Shown in pieces: positions 18,603-27,236 of a DNA stretch of 64,000 nt. The stretch is from Gp6-AA40 sp035711805 (GTDB taxonomy: Bacteria; Acidobacteriota; Vicinamibacteria; Vicinamibacterales; UBA2999). Where the stretch lies: NCBI GenBank assembly GCA_035711805.1, contig DASTBV010000037.1:1-64000 (forward strand). Direction: 5' to 3'. A program made the translations under genes and the position numbers. Each line of letters opens with the position of its first letter. Positions within the stretch are counted from its first letter, which is position 1. The notes beneath the pieces were generated by a model. That model was not told the origin of the DNA and ran no database searches. It saw only the letters and a list, made by a program, of their open reading frames with translations.

Positions 18603-20765
18603 TTAGAAACCAACACGCACTTCCCCAACGATCTGCCGCCTCAGGATGTCGCCGAAGATGTGCTGCTGCACTTCCCCGTTGCCCAGATTGACCGCCTTGA
18701 TGCTCGTCGTCAACCGATCGCCCATCCAGCGCACGCCAAACGCGCCGTTGACCAGCGTGTACGCGTCGGTCGTTCCGGCGTAGCGCACGTCGAGCACGTC
18801 CTGCCAGTAGGCCTCGTCGGTGAAATTCACCGACAGGTTGCCGAGGAACCGCCGGTAGCTGAAATCGACGCCGGCGTTGAACCGGTTCTCGGCCGGCCAG
18901 TTGACGTCCGCGATGCTCGTTCCCGGCGGGAGATCCCGGGCCACGGGCTTCCACTGGTGCGAGTAGTTCGCGAAAAGGTTGACGTAGCGGTTCAGCGCGG
19001 CGTCGACGCCGAGCTCGATGCCTTTGTCACGTAATTCGCCAAAATTCAGGTAGGTGTAGCTCGAAGGCAGCAGGACCGGCGGGTTCAACGCGGCGAGCCC
19101 CGTAAGAATCAGGGTGGGGAGCACGGGCGGCCACGTCGGGGGCGGGTTCCCCGCCGTATAGAACGCATTCGGCGTGAAGAAGATGCCGTCCTCGGTTTTG
19201 TTCCAGTACATCGCGGCGCTGACGTTGACATTGCGGACCGCCCCCACGTAACCGAGCTCGAACGCGGTCAGGGTTTCCTGTTCCAGCGACTGGTTGCCAA
19301 CGGCGCGGATCGGAAACACGAAATTCGACAGCAGCGGATTCACGACGCCCAGATTGATCTGGTTGAGGATTGTCGTCTCGATGTTGTTGTTGATGAACGA
19401 CGGTGCCCGGAACGCGCGGTTGAACGACACGCGGAACGTCTGCGAGGCGGCCGGCTTGATCATGAACGTCGTCCGCGGTGAAAACACCGCGTCGTCTATC
19501 GACGAGAACTTGTCGACGCGGCCCCCGACCACCCAGCGGAAATGGTCGCTCAGGAAGATCTCGTCCTGGATGTAGCCGCCGCCCTCGTTGCGGTCGTCGC
19601 CGTTCGGCGCGAGCGAGATGTCGAACGTGTTGTGCCGGAAATTGCCGCCGAAGCTCAGGGCGTGCCGCGTGCCGATGACGCGGACGTCGCTCGCCTCGAC
19701 GTCGAACGTCTTGGTGTCGAAGAGCAGCGGCAGGAACGCTCCAGTCGGTCCACGCGCCAGCAGGTTGATGGCATTGCCGTCCAGCATGTTGGAGAAGAAG
19801 GCAATCCGCCGCGCCCCTCTTTCGTAGCGGCCGGTGAAATACGTCATCCGCGAGTCGCTGTCGATGTCGAACGGGCCGACGCCGCTGTGGATGATGCCTT
19901 CCGTTCCGGCGACGCCTCCGGCAAACGTCAGACGCCCGCGATTGCCCCCGGCGAAGTCGTAATCGACGCGCGCGTCGAACTTCGGCTGCGTGGTGCCGGT
20001 ATTCCCAACGTCCGGATAGGGTGTCTGAAACTGGTTGGGGATGACGCCGAACGGCCGCGGGAGCGGATCCTGCGTGAAGTAGCCGGCGGACAGCTTGTAC
20101 GACCAGCGATCGTCGACGGCCCGCGCATGCGATCCGTTCACGTAGAAGAGGGAGCCCGTGTCCTCGTCGCGGCCGGTGACGTTGCGGTTGAAGGCGCCGG
20201 CGCCGATGACGACCGAGTTGCCTCCCGCGGTGGCGGCGAGCTCGCGCGGCGTCTTCGTGATCACGTTGACGACGCCCGACATGGCGTTGGCGCCCCACAC
20301 CGCCGACGCCGGACCGCGGACCACCTCGATGCGCTTGATTTCGTTCAGGTTCGTCGGCACGAGGTCCCACATCACCATGCCGAAGAAGTCGAGATAGATG
20401 CTACGGCCGTCCACCAGGGCGAGCTGCGAGGTGGCGAGCGTGGACGTCGCGCCGCGCGTGGTGAAATTCACGTCGCGCGCCGAGGTCTGCGTGACGTTGA
20501 TCCCCGGCACCGCGCGCAGCAGGTCGCCCATGTTCGAGCCGGGCGAGCTTTGCAGCGTCTGCGACGTGATCAGCGTGACGGCGGCCGGCGCGTTGATGAG
20601 CGCCTGTTCCGATCGCGACGCGGAGACCACGACTTGCTCCTCGAACGTGGGGGCTTTTTCCTCCCCGGCCGGTGGCTGCGCCGGAGGCGGCTGCTGGTTC
20701 CCTTGCGCGAACGCGGATCCCGCGCACGCGACCACGAAGATCCCGGCGAGCAGGCGAGCAATCAT
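18603..20765 (-). CDS. TonB-dependent receptor
   Basis: A 720-aa outer-membrane receptor with a signal peptide ending SAFAQG. An N-terminal plug domain carries VVVSASRSEQ (TonB-box-like region), GINVTQTSARDVNFTTRG, and the plug end VVRGPASAVWGANAMSGVVNVIT. The rest is a 22-stranded-type barrel ending VGEVRVGF. The substrate is not evident; there is no siderophore or vitamin gene nearby. The gene is flanked on both sides by related long inverted repeats. Confidence 0.92.
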   Translation of the reverse strand: MIARLLAGIFVVACAGSAFAQGNQQPPPAQPPAGEEKAPTFEEQVVVSASRSEQALINAPAAVTLITSQTLQSSPGSNMGDLLRAVPGINVTQTSARDVNFTTRGATSTLATSQLALVDGRSIYLDFFGMVMWDLVPTNLNEIKRIEVVRGPASAVWGANAMSGVVNVITKTPRELAATAGGNSVVIGAGAFNRNVTGRDEDTGSLFYVNGSHARAVDDRWSYKLSAGYFTQDPLPRPFGVIPNQFQTPYPDVGNTGTTQPKFDARVDYDFAGGNRGRLTFAGGVAGTEGIIHSGVGPFDIDSDSRMTYFTGRYERGARRIAFFSNMLDGNAINLLARGPTGAFLPLLFDTKTFDVEASDVRVIGTRHALSFGGNFRHNTFDISLAPNGDDRNEGGGYIQDEIFLSDHFRWVVGGRVDKFSSIDDAVFSPRTTFMIKPAASQTFRVSFNRAFRAPSFINNNIETTILNQINLGVVNPLLSNFVFPIRAVGNQSLEQETLTAFELGYVGAVRNVNVSAAMYWNKTEDGIFFTPNAFYTAGNPPPTWPPVLPTLILTGLAALNPPVLLPSSYTYLNFGELRDKGIELGVDAALNRYVNLFANYSHQWKPVARDLPPGTSIADVNWPAENRFNAGVDFSYRRFLGNLSVNFTDEAYWQDVLDVRYAGTTDAYTLVNGAFGVRWMGDRLTTSIKAVNLGNGEVQQHIFGDILRRQIVGEVRVGF

Positions 20766-20784
20766 CGATTCTCTCCTTTGGGGG

Positions 20785-20866
20785 AACCACGAAGGGCACG
20801 AAGAGTTCGAAGGACACGAAGAGCCGCCTCTTCGTGCGCTTCGACTTCATCGTGAGCTTCGCGCTG
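20785..20866. repeat. Imperfect inverted repeat, AACCACGAAG family, copy 2
   Basis: The left arm AACCACGAAGGGCACGAAG pairs imperfectly with a right arm ending GTGAGCTTCGCG, with CGAAGAG/CTCTTCG at the centre. It is similar in sequence to the element at 18511-18599 on the other side of the receptor gene. Confidence 0.75.
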
Positions 20867-20896
20867 TCGAGGCAGATGATATGATCAACGACCGCT

Positions 20897-20973
<77 letters not shown>

Positions 20974-21087
20974 TGGAAATGGTTGATTAGTGACTAGAGA
21001 TTAGTGATTTAGGGGACCTCCACGGAACCGCCGAACCGGAACTCTGGACGCAATCACCATTTCACAGATTAATCATTCATTGATTTC

Positions 21088-21164
<77 letters not shown>

Positions 21165-21381
21165 CTTTGTTGTGGTCGCGCACCAGAGCGACAGGCCCGC
21201 TCATGGCGATGGGTGGAACGGAATCATCGATGTGGCGCCCGTAGCGCGTCGGGCCGACACCCCGGGTCGGCCCGGGTACCGTTCGGATCGGCGGCCGCTG
21301 AGCAGTCGATTCCGTCAACCAACCCCACTCGACGGTCGTTGACACAGGGGTGCGCTCCGCGGCCATGTCGGACGCATGCCC

Positions 21382-21534
21382 TCAGACCACTGTTCTCCTG
21401 CCACTGATCAGCCCAACGATGAACAGCACGATCGCGATGACCAGCAGCACGTGCACGAACGCGCCGATCGTGTAGATGCCGACGAAGCCAAGCAGCCACG
21501 CGATCAACAGAATGACCGCAAGCGTGTACAGCAT
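21382..21534 (-). CDS. Small two-helix membrane protein (lmo0937/DUF5670-like)
   Basis: A 50-aa protein that starts MLYTLAVILLIAWLLGFVG and has a second hydrophobic helix HVLLVIAIVLFIVGLI, ending in GRR. This is the common pattern of lmo0937-family stress-associated membrane peptides. The ATG at 21534 is preceded by AAAGGAGG at ideal spacing. Function unknown. Confidence 0.82.
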   Translation of the reverse strand: MLYTLAVILLIAWLLGFVGIYTIGAFVHVLLVIAIVLFIVGLISGRRTVV

Positions 21535-21769
21535 ATGCGCCTCCTTTCATCAGAGCTCAACTTACGCAACTGCCGCGCCGCGGTTTCACCGGCGGACTGC
21601 ATCGATCCGGCGAGATTTCGCGACACGCGCAACGGATGGTGCGTGCTATTTCACGGGCGCATCACGAAAATCCGCATCCCCCGATGGCGTAGTGACCGCG
21701 TGCCTGATTGGCGCACGTAGAATCGCGTCTTCTAATGGCGCGTTTTGTGAACTCGGCGGCAGTTGTGTC

Positions 21770-23323
21770 ATGACGGAAACAGAGCAACTGCTGTCAATCG
21801 AAGCGCTCGACGCGCTTCCGGCGCACATCGCGATCCTGGACGCGAACGGAGTCGTCGTGCTGCTGAATCGGGCCTGGAAATCCTTCGCTCGTCAGGCCGG
21901 CCCCGCCGGGGCAGCATCCCTCACGGGGCTGGACTATCGAGCGATCTGCTGCGACCCGGCGACCGCCGGCGAGGCGGCGGAGGATCTTGAACGGCCTATC
22001 AAAGAAGCGCTTCGAGGCGACCGTGAGACTGTCCCGCTTGAGTACCGGTGCCGTGTGATGGGTGAGGAACGCTGGTTCCGCATGTCGGCCAGCAGATTCG
22101 GGCTCCGGCCCTATGTCGTCGTCACGCGCGAGGACATTACCCGCCAGAAACGGCACGAACGAGTGCTCGAACAGAGCGAGCGGGTCCTGCGGTCGGTGCT
22201 CGAGGCGCTGCCCGTCGGCGTGTGGATTCTGGACGCGAGCGGCCGCATCCTGCATGGCAATGCGGCAGGCAGGGCCATCTGGTGTGGCGCACGCTTCGTC
22301 GGGCCGGAACAGTTTGGCGAGTACAAAGGATGGTGGCTCGACAGCGGCAAACCCATTGCCGCTGATGAATGGGCCGCTGCGCGGGCCGTCATGAAAGGCG
22401 AGACGTCGATCGACGAAGAGATCGAGATCGAGGCGTTCGACGGCACTCGCAAAGTCATCTCGAACTCGGCGGTCCCGCTATTCGATGGCGAGCACCGGAT
22501 CACCGGTGCCATCATCGTCAATCAGGAGATCACCACCCGCAAACGCGCAGAGGCAGAGCGCGAGGCGCTCATTGCCGAGCACGATCGCCTGCGCCAGGTC
22601 GCTCAAGACGCAGAGCGAATGAAGGACGACTTCATCGCAACGTTGTCGCACGAGTTGCGGACGCCACTGCAGTCGGTGCTCGGCTGGTCGACGATCCTGA
22701 AGCGAGTGCTGCCGGACGTCCAGGCATCCCGACGCGCCGCGGCGGCTATCGAGCGCAATGCGCGGGTACTCTCGCAGCTGCTCGACGACACGCTTGACCT
22801 CAGCCGGATTATCCGGGGAAAGCTGACGCTGACCCCGTCAGCTGTCGACCTGACGGCGGTCGTCGCCGAGGTCGTCGAGAGCATGCGTCCGGGTTTCGCC
22901 GAGAAGAACGTCACGCTCGTCGATCGGCTCGGCGCGCCGCTTGTCGTGTTCGGAGACTCCACGCGGTTGCTGCAAATCGTGTGGAACCTTCTCGCCAACG
23001 CCCTGAAATTCACTCCGGCGGGAGGCCGGGTGAACGTGCAGATGGACTACACCGCCGACTGGGTGGACGTATCGGTACGCGATACTGGCGTCGGGATCGC
23101 TCCGGAATTCCTCCCGTTCGTGTTCGAGCGATTCCGGCAAAGCGACGGCGCTGAGCGTGTGACACGGGCCGGACTGGGGCTCGGCCTTGCGATCGTGAAG
23201 GAGCTGGTTGAGTTGCATCGTGGAACGATCAGCGTCGAGAGCGCGGGCCTGGGACAGGGCGCTACATTTCGGTTGCGCCTTCCCATCGTCCCGACAGCGG
23301 AGCCCGAAACCAGCCGGACTTGA
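21770..23323 (+). CDS. PAS-domain sensor histidine kinase (cytoplasmic)
   Basis: A 517-aa protein. PAS 1 covers about residues 10-125 (HIAILDANGVVVLLNRAWK) and PAS 2 about 140-265 (LEALPVGVWILDASGRI). HisKA has the phospho-acceptor H294 in TLSHELRTPLQ. HATPase_c has NLLANALKF, DTGVGIAPE and GLGLGLAIVKEL. There is no transmembrane segment and no receiver. The gene is an orphan, with no response regulator beside it. The start at 21770 is chosen because upstream codons in the same frame give a non-conserved Arg/Ser-rich extension. It lies between an intact tRNA-Arg and a 3' fragment of it. Confidence 0.92.
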   Translation: MTETEQLLSIEALDALPAHIAILDANGVVVLLNRAWKSFARQAGPAGAASLTGLDYRAICCDPATAGEAAEDLERPIKEALRGDRETVPLEYRCRVMGEERWFRMSASRFGLRPYVVVTREDITRQKRHERVLEQSERVLRSVLEALPVGVWILDASGRILHGNAAGRAIWCGARFVGPEQFGEYKGWWLDSGKPIAADEWAAARAVMKGETSIDEEIEIEAFDGTRKVISNSAVPLFDGEHRITGAIIVNQEITTRKRAEAEREALIAEHDRLRQVAQDAERMKDDFIATLSHELRTPLQSVLGWSTILKRVLPDVQASRRAAAAIERNARVLSQLLDDTLDLSRIIRGKLTLTPSAVDLTAVVAEVVESMRPGFAEKNVTLVDRLGAPLVVFGDSTRLLQIVWNLLANALKFTPAGGRVNVQMDYTADWVDVSVRDTGVGIAPEFLPFVFERFRQSDGAERVTRAGLGLGLAIVKELVELHRGTISVESAGLGQGATFRLRLPIVPTAEPETSRT

Positions 23324-23397
23324 CTGCGCCGTGTGGCACCGGCGCGTGGCATCCGCTGTAAACACCTGAACTCTAAACTCTTGCATCTGTGCAGTAG

Positions 23398-23444
23398 TGC
23401 CTCCGGAGCCAAAGGCCGCAGGTTCGAATCCTGCCGGGCGCACC
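23398..23444 (+). pseudogene. tRNA-Arg(CCG) 3'-half fragment (possible att site)
   Basis: The 43 nt from the anticodon region to the acceptor 3' strand are identical to the tRNA at 21088-21164. One change at the discriminator base (G to A) follows, then CCA. The 5' half is absent. This is the form left by integration into a tRNA 3' end. Confidence 0.85.
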
Positions 23445-23457
23445 ACTCAATCTGGGT

Positions 23458-24462
23458 CTATTCCGGAGACATAGCTAACCTGTCGCGCGCAATCGTGACG
23501 ACGATCTTGCCGTGCGCATGTCCAGACTCGAGGTGACGGAGCGCCTCGGCCGCCGCGCTGAGCGGATAGCACCTGTCGATCACCGGCGTGACAGTGCCCG
23601 CCTCAATCAGGTCGGCAAGAACCTGCAGATCGGAACGATTTGGCTTCGTCACGAATAGCCTGATCTTCTGGCTGATGAAGGGCCGCATCACAAGCATTCG
23701 CATCAGCCGATGCACGCTGAGCCCCTTGTCCGGACTGCCCCCGCCATTCGGGACGAGTATTCCGCCGGGCTTCAACACACGCAGGACGTCGGGGAGCGCG
23801 CGGGTTGAGACGTTATCGAAGATCACGTCGTAACATGCGTCGCCCGACGTGAAATCTTCATTCGTATAGTCGATCACGCGATCGGCTCCGAGCGAGCGCA
23901 CCAGGTCGAGCGCAGCCGTGCTCTGCACGCCGGTGACGTCTGCGCCGAATGCCTTCGCGATCTGCACCGCGAATGTGCCAATGCCGCCACCGGCTCCGAC
24001 GATCAGGACTTTCTGGCCGGGTTGCACCCGCGCCGTGTCGCGCAGTGCCTGCAGTGCGGTAAGCCCCGCCAGTGGAACACTCGCAGCCTGCTCGAAAGTC
24101 AATCGTTCCGGTTTCAGCACGGCGTCCCGCTCGGGCGCCACTGCCAGATATTCTGCGAGAGCTCCTTTACCCATGCCGAACACAGGCTGACCGACCGTGA
24201 ATCCCGTAACGTCCTGTCCGATCGCCTCAATCGTGCCCGAGTAGTCGCACCCGACCCCTCGATGGTGACTCGGTCTGTTGAAACCACCGGTGGCCATCCG
24301 GAGGAAGTAGGGAGCGCCGCGTACGAAGTGCCAGTCCACAGGATTGAGGGCGGCCGCATGCACCCTCACAAGAATCTGGTTCGCCCCCGGCGTCGGCTTC
24401 TCGACCTCCGTGAGCTGGAGGACCTCCGGTCCGCCGTACTCGGAGTAGACGACCGCTTTCAT
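23458..24462 (-). CDS. NAD(P)-dependent MDR oxidoreductase (quinone-oxidoreductase-like)
   Basis: A 334-aa medium-chain dehydrogenase/reductase with an N-terminal GroES-like fold (KPTPGANQILVRVHAAALNPVDW). The Rossmann signature is VLIVGAGGGIGTFAVQIAK, followed by GADRVIDYTNEDF. The structural-zinc Cys cluster is absent, as in zinc-independent quinone oxidoreductases. It probably reduces a quinone or enone with NADPH. It is a single gene between two tRNA-Arg fragments, and its stop lies 14 nt from one of them. Confidence 0.88.
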   Translation of the reverse strand: MKAVVYSEYGGPEVLQLTEVEKPTPGANQILVRVHAAALNPVDWHFVRGAPYFLRMATGGFNRPSHHRGVGCDYSGTIEAIGQDVTGFTVGQPVFGMGKGALAEYLAVAPERDAVLKPERLTFEQAASVPLAGLTALQALRDTARVQPGQKVLIVGAGGGIGTFAVQIAKAFGADVTGVQSTAALDLVRSLGADRVIDYTNEDFTSGDACYDVIFDNVSTRALPDVLRVLKPGGILVPNGGGSPDKGLSVHRLMRMLVMRPFISQKIRLFVTKPNRSDLQVLADLIEAGTVTPVIDRCYPLSAAAEALRHLESGHAHGKIVVTIARDRLAMSPE

Positions 24463-24584
24463 GCCTCTCTAAAGACGGAAGCTTACGCCACGATATTGTG
24501 GCGGCGGCAACATTCGCGTGGCGCGTCCGCGTGGCGGCAGCGGCAAGTAACTCAATGCACAACACTTAGTGCTCTGTCCGCTGC

Positions 24585-24608
24585 CCTCCGGAGCCAAAGG
24601 CCGCAGGT
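24585..24608 (+). pseudogene. Short tRNA-Arg(CCG) internal fragment
   Basis: The 24 nt CCTCCGGAG...GCAGGT match the anticodon loop to T-stem of the tRNA at 21088-21164 exactly, then diverge. It is the third copy in a row, 1.2 kb after the second. Confidence 0.7.
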
Positions 24609-24664
24609 GTGAACATGGTTGATGGTTCGTGTATATCCTCCGCAGCGACCAGCGGATCGTCTTC

Positions 24665-25285
24665 CTAGCGGGATTCCAGCGATGTGAACGCGGAGAACGC
24701 CGCCTGCAAAGCTGCGTCTTCGACTTGGCCAGACTGTGCGACGCTACTGGTCAGCCACGTCTCAGAATTCAAGTCGAAGACAATGACACGTCTCACCGAC
24801 GGATCGTGCGCCAGCGAAAAGGGAGCCACAGAGTCAGAGAGGTCCACGTAATGATCGCTGCCGCCAAGCCGGAAGGTCGCATCGCTGCTGAGTGTTATCC
24901 CGCCAAACCCCGAACCGGCCGCGATAGACGCTGTCACGCCCTGCAGGACCAGCCTGACCCGGTTATACGACCCCAGTGGCGCGCTCTGTTCTCCGTGAAC
25001 GGTCGCCGGCACTGCACTGGTGTTCGCAACATGGACTCGCATCACCACGGTAATTCCGTTCGGGCTCCCCAAGCTCACCCAGCGGGACCCGTCCCAGATT
25101 GATGCGGTGAAATTCCCCGATAGCGTTCCCGTGAATGGTGGGGGCGGGAAGGGGCTGCCGAGCTTGCCGGAGGTCAAATCGACTACACGTGCGTCAACGT
25201 ATCCCCGAGTCGGGGGCGCGGTCGGTGAATCGTCGCACGCAGCAGATGCGACGGCAATCAGCGCGACGAGCGTGACAGGGCGCAT
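24665..25285 (-). CDS. Hypothetical lipoprotein
   Basis: A 206-aa protein with a lipoprotein signal, MRPVTLVALIAVASAAC. The ATG at 25285 is preceded by AGAGGG and is clearly better than the far-upstream open frame. The mature region is rich in Ser, Thr and Val, apparently all-beta, with PPPPFTGTLSGNFTASIWDG near the start. I do not recognise a family. Confidence 0.68.
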   Translation of the reverse strand: MRPVTLVALIAVASAACDDSPTAPPTRGYVDARVVDLTSGKLGSPFPPPPFTGTLSGNFTASIWDGSRWVSLGSPNGITVVMRVHVANTSAVPATVHGEQSAPLGSYNRVRLVLQGVTASIAAGSGFGGITLSSDATFRLGGSDHYVDLSDSVAPFSLAHDPSVRRVIVFDLNSETWLTSSVAQSGQVEDAALQAAFSAFTSLESR

Positions 25286-25474
25286 CAGAGCCCTCTTCCG
25301 TAGATCTTCTGCATTCACTCTCGATCGATCGAGGACGGCGTTGACGCCGTGCGGGTCCTGCCACCCGCTGGAAAAGACTTCGTCAACCCCGCCAATCCGC
25401 AATCGCGAGTTCATCTCCGGCGAAGGCCGGAAGAGCGCTTTTGTTATTATCGCCGACAGGGTGGAGCACACCCG

Positions 25475-26278
25475 ATGACGAAATGCATCGCGATCGCCGC
25501 AGCGGCTGTCCTCCTTCCCGCGCTTCACGCGGACGCGCAACAGCCTTCTCAGCCGCGCTTCGAAGTTGCCTCGATCAAGGAGAACAAGACCAACGACGGC
25601 ATCGTCGCCATTCAGACCCAGAAGGGCCGGTACGTCGCGCGCGGATTCACGCTGGCGGCGCTGATCCGCAATGCCTACCGGGTCCAGGAGTTCCAGATCA
25701 TCGGCGGGCCCGAGTGGATCAACAGCGAGCGCTTCGATGTCGAGGCGACCTTCGCCGAAGCCGATGCGCCGCAGGTCAATCTGATGCTCCGTGCGCTGCT
25801 GGTGGAACGCTTCACGCTGGCCGTTCACAACGAAAAACGGGAACGGCCGATCTTTGCCCTCACGGTTGCCCGCGCCGACAAGCGGTTGGGACCGGAACTG
25901 CAGAAATCAACGACAGACTGCGCCACTGCGAAGGGACCGGACGCGTGCGGCAGCACCGTCGCCCCGGGTTTCATCCGTTTGCGCGGCCGGACGATGGCGC
26001 AGTTCGCGGAATCGCTGTCGACGCTGACCATCACCGGTTCATCGCTCAACCGGCTGATCGTCGATCGCACCAGCCTCGAGGGCGCATATAACGTGACTCT
26101 GAAGTTCACTCCGGACAACATTCCGCCCGTCAATATCCCTGGCCTTCCGCCGGTCGATCCGAATGGACCGTCGATCTTCACCGCCCTGCAGGAGCAGCTT
26201 GGGCTCCGGCTCGAAGCCACAAACGGAATGGTCGACGTCCTCGTGATCGACTCCGCCTCGCGTCCGACGGCGAATTAG
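25475..26278 (+). CDS. TIGR03435-family secreted protein
   Basis: A 267-aa protein with a signal peptide (ALHADAQQ). It has the family pattern FEVASIKENK, GFTLAALIRNAYRV, GGPEWINSERFDVEA, MLRALLVERFTLAVH, a mid-protein RLRGRTMAQFAESL and a C-terminal LVIDSASRPTAN. The family is almost restricted to Acidobacteria and is present in many copies, with unknown function. The ATG at 25475 begins the signal peptide. A second member lies at 36371-37252. Confidence 0.92.
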   Translation: MTKCIAIAAAAVLLPALHADAQQPSQPRFEVASIKENKTNDGIVAIQTQKGRYVARGFTLAALIRNAYRVQEFQIIGGPEWINSERFDVEATFAEADAPQVNLMLRALLVERFTLAVHNEKRERPIFALTVARADKRLGPELQKSTTDCATAKGPDACGSTVAPGFIRLRGRTMAQFAESLSTLTITGSSLNRLIVDRTSLEGAYNVTLKFTPDNIPPVNIPGLPPVDPNGPSIFTALQEQLGLRLEATNGMVDVLVIDSASRPTAN

Positions 26279-26290
26279 GTTGCCGGTGGG

Positions 26291-27217
26291 CTACCTAATC
26301 GTCTCCAGCTTCGCCGTAATCGCCGTGGACTGGTTGGCGACGACGCTCACGCCGCGGGACCAGGGGGCGTAGCCGTCAAGGCTGAGCCGGACGGCGCGGG
26401 AACCCGCCGGGACTGCGTTCATCACCAGCGGCGTCCGCCCGGCGAGGCGGTTGTTCACGTAGACGCTCGCGCCGGCTGGCTGCGACGTGACGATGAGCGT
26501 TCCACGGTGCCCCGGTGATCGAGCCGGGAGCGAGGGAGCTACCAACGCTGTTCCAACGGCCCCTGGCAAAGTTGCGCTCGGCGACCCGACAGGGTCCGCG
26601 CCACGTTCTTTCAAGCCACGGTCTTCCAAGGTTGCTCTTTGGGACCCGACAGGGTCCGCGCCGGGATCTTCCAAGCCGCCGTGCGGCCGGTTGCCGGGCG
26701 ACGCGGTGAGCGCACCGACGACAATGCCGGCTGCGAATATGGGAAAGGGCATCGAAAACGGCATAGCCCAGCGCGACACTTCGCGATGTTCGCGTACGGT
26801 TTTCAGACGGCGGATTGAATTCCAATTCTGTGATTTCGTCCATTGCCAGCGCACGAACGCGCTGAGACGCTTCCATCGAGTCGGTGGACGGCGATGGAGT
26901 CGCCTGCGATTCGCGCTGACGCGCGGCACCGAACTCGTGTGAATTACCGGGACTTCCGCGACGGTTGGAACGACGCGGATCATAAGGTCGGCTGAAACAG
27001 CTTCGCCCGTACGGTCCTCGGAAGGAAACGAACCGAGCGGATCGCTTTCTTCGAGGGTTCGGTCGACGACAGGTTCGGTGCTATCCACGGGCACAGGTGC
27101 TCGCGGCGGAGCAAGTTTGCGGCCCGCAGGCCTGTTAAGGCCGTCGCTATTTCGGACGGAAGGATGGCGCGGCGAGCACAGCGCTTGCCCGGCAGAGCTG
27201 GACTCGGCATATCTCAC
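26291..27217 (-). CDS. PEGA-domain membrane protein with repeat-expanded linker
   Basis: A protein of up to 308 aa. The C-terminal 65 residues are a PEGA domain (GTLIVTSQPAGASVYVNNRLAGRTPLV...GYAPWSRGVSV). A membrane segment lies at about residues 150-170 (MPFPIFAAGIVVGAL). The linker holds two 20-residue repeats encoded by a 60-bp tandem duplication with palindromes. The N-terminal 150 residues are basic and of low complexity, and the GTG at 27217 is uncertain. It is divergent from the KaiC-like gene with almost no gap. Confidence 0.72.
   Translation of the reverse strand: MRYAESSSAGQALCSPRHPSVRNSDGLNRPAGRKLAPPRAPVPVDSTEPVVDRTLEESDPLGSFPSEDRTGEAVSADLMIRVVPTVAEVPVIHTSSVPRVSANRRRLHRRPPTRWKRLSAFVRWQWTKSQNWNSIRRLKTVREHREVSRWAMPFSMPFPIFAAGIVVGALTASPGNRPHGGLEDPGADPVGSQRATLEDRGLKERGADPVGSPSATLPGAVGTALVAPSLPARSPGHRGTLIVTSQPAGASVYVNNRLAGRTPLVMNAVPAGSRAVRLSLDGYAPWSRGVSVVANQSTAITAKLETIR
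26571..26684 (-). repeat. 60-bp in-frame tandem repeat with GGACCC-GACA-GGGTCC palindrome
   Basis: Units begin at 26571 and 26631. Each has GACCCGACAGGGTCCGCGCC (26583-26602 and 26643-26662). In the PEGA protein they encode two copies of GxxxxGADPVGSxxATL. Confidence 0.88.
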
Positions 27218-27236
27218 GCATATACTGCCGCTACGA

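Noticed and set aside
21165..24608. A prophage or complete integrative element after tRNA-Arg
   Set aside because: No integrase, phage or conjugation genes lie between the fragments. Only the repeated tRNA ends support past integration.
24665..25828. 387-aa minus-strand frame as one protein
   Set aside because: The first 180 residues overlap the TIGR03435 gene antisense. A lipoprotein signal with a ribosome-binding site at 25285 marks the real start.
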